DNA from: Pycnopodia helianthoides
Taxonomy: Eukaryota > Echinodermata > Asteroidea > Forcipulatida > Asteriidae
Length of the DNA: 64,000 nucleotides
NCBI GenBank assembly: GCA_032158295.1
Contig: CM063248.1
Coordinates: 13,406,657 to 13,470,656, forward strand
Direction: 5' to 3'
The notes beneath the pieces are model-generated. The model saw nothing but the letters and a program-made list of their open reading frames with translations. It was not told where the DNA came from and made no database searches. Shown here one piece after another: positions 55,832 through 64,000 of the stretch (within the stretch, counting starts at the first letter, position 1; every line of letters starts with the position of its first letter). A program made the translations under genes and the position numbers.

Positions 55832-57904
55832 CTTTATTATTGAAAATAAAAGAAACAAGAAAAAATGTTAGCATATGCATGCAATTATAATACATTAACA
55901 ACAATTTGGATGGTTTTATGAGGTCGACCATCAGATATTTTTGTGGATTGCATCATTCCAAATCATTGATGAGCTAATGTCCAATGGTAAAACTGAGCGA
56001 AACTCACCAATGCAATAGGAAAGGGTTGAAAAGCTGAACTTAATTGGTGATGAGAATTACTATGGGCAAAAAGTGACAAAGTAATTTTATGTGAATGCTG
56101 AAGTTGTAGTAACAGCAACAGTCTTGGTATGAAGAGTTTCAAAACCATAACCCTACAACTGTAGCTAGCAAGCTAGGTTGATTTGTTTTATCTTTACATC
56201 TAATATAACTATGTTCACTTCTTTTATCGTCACATGTGGTTGCACAAGAGTATTGATGACCAATTAATAATCTATATATAAAAAGAGGACGGGCTTTTCT
56301 CTGTCTTTCCGTTTGTTCATCAGTCTGTCCGCTCTGCGTTGTTTTCCAAGTTACGGGAGAGTTGTAAGCCTAGCGGCATTAGCGACCTTTTTTAGCCTGC
56401 GGTAAAAAGAAATTTGCTGTGCATATGCGCGGTTTATCCGAAAGTTACCCAAACATTGACTGCGTACACAATGTCAGGCTTCGAAATAACCCGGCGCCTC
56501 GGCGCTATTAGCGCTTGGTCCCCAATAAAAGCCCCTTGACCCTCTATTTTTTACAACGCTTCCGGCGCTTAAAAAACCCCTTGGTCCCATTCTTACCTGA
56601 ACCATTTCCCCCCGTATTTCATTCAGTCATAGAGTGGAAATTCATTGATGGTTTTATTCAAATAACGTTCGTATCGTCCCATCAAAGGACGCACTAATTT
56701 TGTTCTGATAGGATTGACGATATGTCCGCGATCATTCATTTGTTGGGCGCAATCTGTGGATTTGCACAACGAGTTGGGCAAAATCGCACGCGAACTGCAG
56801 ATTTGGCAGTTAATCTGCCCGACCTTGCAAATTATGAGCAATCTTCAGTTTGCGCTCTTTAGATTGGCAGTTCAAGCGGCCGATTGGCAAAAATGCACGA
56901 AATCTGAAGATTGCACAAATCTGTTGAATGCGCTCCACACAGCGCCGTGTGCACACATGCGCGCTGTGCATTGCATTGTGGGTATTTTTCGCTAAAAATC
57001 GAGTCGCAGGACATCGCAAAACCATGAGACTCAAATCACGGAGATATCTGTAAACTTTTCATGATATGTTCTGGTTTTTGTTTCAATGTTGCTTAGAACA
57101 TGTAAAATTATTTTATTAAAAATTAGTATTTTTTTTCCCCAGTTTTTTTTAAAAAGCCGAATAAAAAATTTAGGGTCGCGGGGTAAAAAAACTAGGGTCT
57201 TACCAGCGCAATAAACATTGAGCGTTCCCCCCTGGAAATGTTTTCTTTTGTATTTAAATTTTACTGAAAAATATTGATCATATTTGTCAAAATTGTAAGT
57301 TAAAGATAATTTGTGTTGTCTTTACTGCATTGCGTAATTTGGGAAAAGCCCCTAGTCCCAGGAGGACAGCCCCTGGGCCGGTCCTTTTTTTGCTCACCCA
57401 GGGGCTAAATTTAGCCCCGGTATGTCGGATGTCTATTTCTACCCCTGCACGCTGACGACGTGAACTTCACGGATACAGCAGATTTCACCATCGAAAATCC
57501 CTTCAGTCCGCTGTTATTGTCAAAATAAACTCTTCAAGGCCCAATATAATTCTCGCAAAATTCTAACGCCGGTCAACATTCACAGTACTTCTCAAAAAAG
57601 CCATTCCCTCGAGGCATAGGGCCTACTAACATCACCTACGTCTAGGTACCATACACAATATCTGTCGCTGAACGCCTCAACATAAATTATGCAAATTAGC
57701 CTTGTTTTGATCTGCCTGTTTTTTTTCCGGGCAGCAAATTCAAAATCGTCAAGACGTTGTTTCGATCCAGATTTATAGACTTGCCCAGTCCTTCTAAGTC
57801 AGACTCCCATACAGTCAATGTAGCGCCCTCTACCGGTGGCTAATACAAAAAAAAAAACCAGCGTCGCCAATCAAGACTAAGCTATGTTTTGAATAATGAG
57901 ACGC
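55832..57904. other. Transglutaminase intron with GC-richer patch
   Basis: From about 56270 the sequence 'atctatatataaaaagagga' resembles a Helitron 5' start, but no CTRR 3' end was found. Around 56720-56960 is a patch rich in 'attggcag' and 'gcgc' motifs. No gene. Confidence 0.3.
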
Positions 57905-58200
57905 ACTTATGTAGCACCCTCTAATGGTTTGCAAGGTGCTGCAGCGCATTCATCAGCCACTGCCAGAAACACACGGGCAAACCCCTTCTCTTTGAAATAA
58001 GTGTTACTGGATTCTTTTACGTGCATTACACAACACACATGTTCTTTGACTTCATGTCCCATCCGAAGGATGAAGCAATAATGGTGCAGTGTCATGCTTA
58101 AGGACACAAGTGTCTAGACCGAGACTCAAACCCACACTCTGCTGATCAGAAACACCAGAGCTTGAGTCCAGTGCACTTGACCGCTCAGCGACAACACGTT
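57905..58200 (-). mobile_element. tRNA-derived SINE, family 1
   Basis: Minus strand from about 58200: GTTGTCGCTGAGCGGTCAAG (A box), CTGGACTCAAGCTCTGGTGT, TTCTGATCAGCAGAGTGTGG and GTTTGAGTCTCGG (B box), the layout of a Leu/Ser-type tRNA head. The body then runs to about 57905. Same family as 62150-62600. Confidence 0.8.
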
Positions 58201-58599
58201 TGGTGGACGTACAAAAAAATGAAAGGAATGCAGGGATACATGCATTTGTCAAGCACTAGTGTTTGGGGAAAACAAAAATTGATGCAAACCATACATTTAT
58301 TGACTGATTTTATGAAAAAATTTCTCTTGTTTTTTGCTCAGAGGAAGTGAAGTAGGCTTTCCTAATTGAGAGTAAATCATTGTAGGTTCCAAAAGATTTT
58401 AATAAAAAAATGACTGTTTCTGAAATTTTCAGGGATGTCCTCATTAAGGGGCCATCCAACTTTTAGGCGGTCTTAAACAACTCAGTACCATATGTGTTTA
58501 TCGGTGATACAGGGATGAGTTCATAAAATTAATACCATTGGTGGAGCTGTGAAACTTTTAGAAAAGCCAGATTGAACTTGTTAAGTTGTATGTAATAAC

Positions 58600-58670
58600 A
58601 GTGATGTCTTACCACTAGACCACAAGGTTAGCCTGGTCGCTAGAGGCAGTTTCAATCCTTTATTTTAGCA
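58600..58670 (-). mobile_element. tRNA-derived SINE, family 2, head fragment
   Basis: The minus strand has GTGGTCTAGTGGTAAGACAT, the A-box region of family 2; the rest is lost. Confidence 0.5.
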
Positions 58671-58688
58671 GCTGGTACCACAACAATT

Positions 58689-59494
58689 TTAAAGATGGAT
58701 ATGAACGATGTATTCCAAGCAACAAGAATCATTTAGCCTTCTTAACAATGTATGTACGAACCATTTTTATCAAAACAAAATTAATATTGGAAGTTTGAAA
58801 TGATAAAAAATTTGAAAATAAAAACGACTCTTGCGTGACGAATTTCCGGGGCTTTCAAGGATGTTTCAGCATATTGACCGCTGGCGGCGCTGAGTGAAAA
58901 AGCTGATTGTATGACGTATACCCGTAGAGACGACCTGAACATTGCACTTTGACCTGTACGTATAGCGTATACTGTCTGCTGTTTTTTATAAAATAGTGAG
59001 GCTAGACTGCATGTCTTTTTATAGCCAAAGATACTTCTATTCAGGAAAAATGCTAACTATTCAGTCAGTGCGCAGCCAGTCGAAAAGTGTTTCCGTTTAT
59101 TTGTTACGTGTGCATAGACCGTGTGGTTATCTCTCGAGTCTCACTCCACGGACCCGTATGCGTGTGTTCATCATATACACCTCACGGGGTATATACGTTG
59201 TATTCATACTACTAATGTATATACGGGCGGGCGCAGGGTCCAGTCTCGATCCACGGCTGTACGTCATCAAAACCGGTGAAATGTTTTATTCATGATATGT
59301 AAATGAAGTGATGACGACACGTTCATTTCGCGAAACGGCCGCTGCAATGCAACAGATTCACGTCAAATTATTATAAAAACATGTCTGAAATTTTGAAACT
59401 TTGTGTAAGTGAAACTAAGGTCTTTATTACACTCAAGCAAACATGAATTTAAACATGCAGCTTATTTTATTATCTCGTTCATATCCATCTTTAA
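58689..59494. mobile_element. TTAA-flanked transposon, family 4, copy 1
   Basis: Ends TTAA-AGATGGATATGAACG and CGTTCATATCCATCT-TTAA: perfect 15-bp inverted repeats with TTAA. It is 806 bp with no transposase. A second copy in the same orientation lies 2.4 kb to the right. Confidence 0.9.
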
Positions 59495-60042
59495 TAGATG
59501 TAAAATTTACATATAACAAATACAATCATAATGTTTTTCTTCCCAGAAGTAAAATAACATGAAAATTTTCATAAATAAGTGATAAAAAACAGCATAACAA
59601 AAAACAGAGTAAATCAAAAAACAATCAGTACATTAAAAAGAGAGAACAAATTGCTTTCTTTGAAATCAATGCTGATTTTGAAAGCACATAATGCTACAGT
59701 GATTTAACACTAACATTTAACAGCTTTCAGGGTTTGTGTCATGCCTCTTTGTGGATGCAAGCAAGTCTAAATATACTGATGTGTAGGTAACTTGTTTGAT
59801 ACATGGGAAAGATATACATGTACAATGTAGGAATATCATGGGAAAGAGCACTTTGCATCGCATTTTTCTTAATTTTGTCCAGACAATTCAGGCTCTCTGT
59901 GAAACTTAATCAGATGGCCAATGGTCGAGAAATTAACAAGCAATGTAGAAACTTTCACAGAAACTGACATCCAATACAAAGCTAACTGATATTCAAACCT
60001 CAAAGAAAAAGCTAAAAAATGCACATCAATTCAACAACTTAC

Positions 60043-60176
60043 CTTTCTACTTTTAAATACTTTCCAGTATACCTTCTCAGCATTCACCTCTGCAAAGGCA
60101 AATTTTGTGTCATAATTGAGCTGAACATGTCCTTGCTTTATGGCTGTTAAGGAGGCAGGACCCAAACAGTACACAC
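60043..60176 (-). CDS. TGM: Transglutaminase exon, end of catalytic core
   Basis: The acceptor is a TTCAAATAG-type site at 60178-60177 and the donor is GTAAGT at 60042. The frame continues from the previous exon and reads [16 protein letters not shown], then [17 protein letters not shown]. Both blocks are hallmarks of the transglutaminase core; vertebrate enzymes carry YCCGP, and the second Cys here is Leu. Asn-Ala-Glu in FAEVNAE sits where vertebrate enzymes have Asn-Ala-Asp, a pair that contributes to calcium binding, so the acidic residue is conservatively changed. The exon ends in phase 0 after the Lys of SRK. Confidence 0.95.
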
Positions 60177-60339
60177 CTATTTGAAGAAAAAAATAATTAT
60201 ATGAACTATAATGCTGCAATTTCTTAAGGAATTACTGACAACAAATAAAATGTTGTTTATTATTTTATTTGTTTCACTCTCCTAGGTAATATTAAGCCAT
60301 GTATCGATGGGCTAGGATTGGTAATGCAGATTACAGGTT

Positions 60340-60665
60340 TGTGGCACGCCGTGGCCGAGCAGTCTACTGCATCTGACTAAAGTTATGATGGTTGAATAAT
60401 CAGAGTGTTGGTTTGGATCCTGGTCATGACAATTGTGTCCATGAGCAAATCACTTAGCCATAATTGCTTCTCTTTCCTGGCTGCCATGCGCTGCATGTAC
60501 ATGTACTGGCTAATCAAGGAAGAGATGGCTCATACAACCAGCTTCAAGTCACTACTGTCTCTCTGCAAGCACCTTGGTTGCACCTACCTGAACGCTTTGA
60601 ATGTCAAATCAAATGTGAAGTACACATCGAAGATGACAATGCAGGAAATGGTGTAGTGTTTAGAT
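60340..60665 (+). mobile_element. tRNA-derived SINE, family 1 or relative
   Basis: GCACGCCGTGGCCGAGCAGT (A box) and 'gttggtttggatcctgg' (B-box-like) lie about 60 bp apart, followed by 'gacaattgtgtcc' as in the copy at 3670. The body has 'tgtacatgtactggctaat'. It lies in a transglutaminase intron. Confidence 0.65.
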
Positions 60666-61059
60666 AATACAGAATCTTTATCGTAGAACAAAACAAACAA
60701 ATGTAAACAAACAAAGTTAATAATTTTGTAACTTCTTGGGTTGCACATTACATTTTGCGAAGTCTAAACGACAACAAATATTTAAATTAACTAAATTAAA
60801 CATTTGTTTTTTATTAGGTCAAACCATAAAAGAAAGTGTGCTGGAAAACGTGAAGAAATCTTTTTATTGAGTTGACAGACATGACCGTAACTACTAGCAG
60901 TTACTAGTATATGTCAAGTACATCCAGAATACAGAACCAAGGGTTTCTTTCTTAGGATTGAAGGAGGTAAGTTTCGATCAATATACTTGGACCTTTTCAT
61001 TTCACACGGTCATGTCACATTTTGCAACCAGTAAATCTATGAATTACAGGTGAATTTCC

Positions 61060-61853
61060 TTAAAGATGGACATGAACGGTGTATTCAAGCAACAAGAATC
61101 ATTTAGCCTTCTTAACAATGTATGTACGAACCATTTTTATCAAAACAAAATTAATATTGGAAGTTTGAAATGATAAAAAAATCAAAAATAAAAACGACTC
61201 TTACATGACGAATTTCCGCGGTTTTCAAAGACGTTTCAGCAAATTGACAGCTGGCGACGCTGAGTGAAAAAGCTGATTGTATGACGTATACCCGTAGAGA
61301 CGACCTGAACATTGCACTATGACCTGTACGCATAGCGTATGCTGTCTGCTGTTTTTTTTATAAAATAGTGAGGCTAGACTGCATGTCTTTTTATCGCCAA
61401 AGATACTTCTGTTCAGGAAAAATGCCAACTATTCAGTCAGTGCGCAGCCAGTTGAAAAGTGTTTCCGTTTATTTGTTACGTGTGTGGTTATCTCTCGAGT
61501 CTCAGTCCACGGACCTGTATGCGTGTGTACGTCGTATACACCTCATGGCGTATATACGTTGTATACATACTACTAATGTATATACGGACGGGTGCAGGGT
61601 CCAGTCTCGATCCACGGCTGCACGTCATCAAAACCGGTGAAATGTTTTATTCATGATATGTAAATGAAGTGATGACGACACGCTCGTTTCGCGAAACGGC
61701 TGCTGCAATGCTACAGATTCACGTCAAATTATTGTCTTTTTAAAAAAAAAATTGAAACTTTGTGTAAGTGAAACAAAGGTCTTTATGACACTCCAGCAAA
61801 CATGAATTTAAACATGCAGCATATTTTGTTATCTCGTTCATATCCATCTTTAA
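61060..61853. mobile_element. TTAA-flanked transposon, family 4, copy 2
   Basis: Same ends as copy 1 (left end with one change, AGATGGACATGAACG) and collinear over its whole 794 bp, with scattered differences. Open frames starting MRLDCMSFY occur in both copies but diverge in frame downstream, so they are not evidence for a protein. Confidence 0.9.
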
Positions 61854-62149
61854 ATTGAAAGTTGAAAACATTTCGAAATATGATTTCACACAGTCAGACT
61901 GGTGTCAAATTTCTTTTCATCTTCGTTTTCCTTGAAAGTATGAATCAGCACTATACATGTAACTTGTTGCTGAAGCTACAGAGCATAGTATGGAGAAACT
62001 CCAGTTAAGACTTGGTAATTGCGTCGGATTTTTATTTATTTATTTTTTTAGTGTCTTAATATTGCATCATGATAAGTATTGACCAATGTATGTTAAATAA
62101 TTATGCCACATTTTCAATTGTTTTCCATCATTTCAGATGCTGTTGGACC

Positions 62150-62600
62150 ATTGTGTCGTGGCTGAGCGGAAAAGAGCACTGGACTCAAGCTCAAGAGCAC
62201 CACACGCAAGCTCTGGTGTTTCTGATCAGCAGAGTGTGGGTTGGAGTCCCAGTTGTGACAACACACAGGACTTATGGCTTTATGTGCCATTCAAAGGACG
62301 AAGCAATAATGGTTAAGTGTCTTGCTTAAAGACAAAAGTGTAACATAAAAGAATTCAGTGCACTTATTGTAAAGAGAAGAGGATTGCCCCGGTGTTCCTG
62401 GTTTGATTGGCTGCATATTGTTCCACAGCACCATGTAAACCATTACATGGTGCTATGTAAAGGAAAAAGGTCTCACACTTCAAAACGTAACTCCACATAC
62501 TGTACAAGATAAATCATATAATAATGTTGAATCGCCATGATGGTCACCAAGTGACGGATTTGAGCGCTATATAAGAAGCCATTATTATTATTATTACAAG
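62150..62600 (+). mobile_element. tRNA-derived SINE, family 1, near full length
   Basis: GTCGTGGCTGAGCGGAAAAG (A box), CTCAAGCTC, GTGTTTCTGATCAGCAGAGT, then GTGGGTTGGAGTCCCAG (B box). The body continues to a tail 'gagcgctatataagaagcc' with an (ATT)n run ending near 62597. The tail type is common among SINEs mobilised by CR1/L2-like machinery. Confidence 0.8.
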
Positions 62601-63956
62601 GAGGGATTGAAACTCACAGGAGGATGCATCCACAGAGTGGGTATCCCTAAGAATGAGTATGAACAACAACCCAGGTACATACAGTGGTGATTAAAGGTAG
62701 TTATCCAAATGAGGAACAGGTACACGCGTGTCTTTCGAGACAACTCGATACCGAAACCAAATTTTTTAGAGCGAAACCGGGCGAGAAATCTTCAGTAATG
62801 CCCGTTTGCCGATATCGTTTAACTGAGTGGAAGAATTTATTGTGTAAGGCCGGATGTCTTGTGCCCACTACACAGTACCACCGGCATAACAAAACTGGGA
62901 TATTTACAAATATTGTGGGGGAAAGAACTTTGGATCTTTAAACACACCAAGTTATGACTAAAATAAATGTTTTATCTCCATGTTGTTTATTCACTACAAC
63001 TCAGACCAAAACAAGGAGGCCAATTCTAAGAATTCTAAGAATGAGGCCAAATGCAAAGGAAGCCCAGTTAATTGTTATGCAGTCTCTGGATTAATTAATT
63101 ATTATTCAAATCAAGGGTTTACGGTTGTTAAAAAAGTTATATTATAAATAAATTGATTAATCACTACATAAAAGTATTTCCAGAATTCCTGGTTTTCCTT
63201 TATTGATCTCTTATCTTTTAACCTGTCTTGTCGACAAACTGCAAACTGATTAACATAAATAACAAAATAAATAACGAATAAAGCAATTTGTTCGCAAAAG
63301 TTAACAGGTTAACAGAAAATATGTCATCAACTATTTGTTACTTGATGAAAACGTGCCAGTGTACATGTATGTCTGTGTGGTGCATGGCCTGCCTGCTGAC
63401 CGTAAAAATGTTCATTGGCGAATCGATGAACTTAAAAAAAAAAAAGGTTGCATCGTTTAATCAGGTAATAGGTGAGTAGTCATTGTCCAGTCTGACTTTT
63501 ATAGCCAAAATGACGTGATCCAGAACCGTGTGCATAGCCGTCCTGTTTTTCATCGCTCATCGCCATGTTGTCACTGTTTTGTGCAGGAGAAGGTTTGATG
63601 CATGACTTTAAACTTACTTCGGCTAGACAATTTCTGAAACGAACTGATGGTAGCCTTAAAAAATCTTGGCCCTTTTGATAGTATCGGGAGAAGGGAAGTT
63701 CTCCGAAACCCCCTCACAAACATTATTCTGACCGTCAGCGTTCACGTCCGATGATGTCATGGGGACGTGCGTCATTTTAATGACGTCATAGCGACGGGCG
63801 CGATCTTGATGACGTCAAAAAAAAGTCTATGGAGAACACTGAGGGCTAAGTATTAATGTTCCTGAAATTAAATTAAGTTGGTTACAAAAATTAGACCTGG
63901 CGGTTAGAGAGAATATATGAGTAGTTCTACACTGAGAACAATTGTGTACTATTTAC
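62601..63956. other. Transglutaminase intron with CRE cluster near its donor side
   Basis: No exon found between 60176 and 63957. Positions 63751-63815 carry several 'gatgacgtca'-like sites about 140 bp from the exon at 63957, resembling the repeat family elsewhere in the window. Confidence 0.45.
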
Positions 63957-64000
63957 CATGACTTGTTTCTTGTGGTGTAGCATCTACAGCTTGCCAGCCT
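63957..64000 (-). CDS. TGM: Transglutaminase, internal exon with catalytic Asp motif (partial at window edge)
   Basis: First visible exon of a transglutaminase gene that runs leftward through the window. Transglutaminases are calcium-dependent enzymes that cross-link glutamine to lysine side chains. The minus strand reads GWQAVDATPQETSH, the signature just after the catalytic His; its Asp is the third member of the Cys-His-Asp triad. The exon ends CATG and is followed by a GTAAAT donor. The trailing G completes a Gly codon with the next exon at 60176. The catalytic Cys and His exons lie beyond position 64000. The right boundary is the window edge, not an acceptor. The eight exons from here encode 336 residues, about what remains in vertebrate family members after this motif. 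Family assignment is firm; which paralogue is unknown. Confidence 0.93.

Noticed and set aside
56270..57480. Helitron insertion starting at the TCTATATATAAAAAG sequence
   Set aside because: No 3' hairpin with CTRR end and no Rep/helicase sequence found.
58996..61656. Related ORFs in the two copies (MRLDCMSFY...) as a conserved small protein
   Set aside because: They lie within TTAA transposon copies; the frames shift relative to each other downstream, so coding conservation is absent.
62150..62260. Possible Leu/Ser tRNA gene
   Set aside because: The body and ATT tail, and repeated copies at 58200 and 60340, mark it as a SINE head with mutations in the boxes.

Overview
The window looks like nuclear DNA of a marine invertebrate deuterostome, most likely an echinoderm and probably a sea star. 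Three things point that way: exons separated by multi-kilobase introns with GT/AG borders, a very high density of short inverted-repeat transposons, tRNA-derived SINEs and minisatellites, and one 386-bp repeat (35382-35767) that I recognise as a type abundant in sea-star sequence. The species call is inference from memory. Nothing in the window looks prokaryotic, and most open frames in it are not genes.

Two host genes can be read, both on the minus strand. The first, entering from the right edge, is a transglutaminase. Eight exons in consistent splice phase (64000 down to 37102) encode the last 336 residues, from the catalytic-Asp motif GWQAVDATPQE through the two C-terminal beta-barrels to a TAA stop, with a polyadenylation signal about 95 bp downstream. 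The second is an MGAT4-type (GT54) N-acetylglucosaminyltransferase. Four phase-consistent exons (16618 down to 3135) encode the coiled-coil stem and the start of the catalytic domain. Its 3' exons lie beyond position 1. Its signal-anchor exon was not found; a weak candidate exon lies at 21121-21145.

Everything else is intron or intergenic DNA filled with repeats. From left to right: diverged copies of a CRE-rich repeat family (1-3060, again at 46700-51300, including a recent duplicate of about 1.2 kb); a 5' fragment of a CR1-like retrotransposon with a 2A-like ribosome-skipping motif and a PHD finger (5928-6842); an 18-bp minisatellite (8767-9057); a Penelope fragment (9062-9420); a decayed Ty3/gypsy element of the mag/SURL type (9426-13450); a 2-kb inverted-repeat element (13497-15496); a roughly 31-bp minisatellite split by a hAT-like insertion (17274-19640); a 797-bp TTAA element and a foldback (23486-24405); an inverted-repeat element carrying a two-exon THAP domain (24656-26582); a 5.8-kb block bounded by inverted arms of about 445 bp and holding a near full-length Penelope-like element, a hairpin, a satellite and an RT fragment (26796-32575); a perfect 179-bp tandem duplication (34762-35116); a second gypsy fragment in the last transglutaminase intron (38470-39770); and two copies of an 800-bp TTAA element (58689-59494 and 61060-61853).

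The two host genes have unrelated roles: protein cross-linking, and Golgi N-glycan branching. I see no operon-like or functional cluster. The most interesting material is the mobile DNA: the 2A/PHD retroelement fragment, the THAP inverted-repeat element, the Penelope element with a hammerhead-like motif, and four TTAA-flanked families within one 64-kb stretch.
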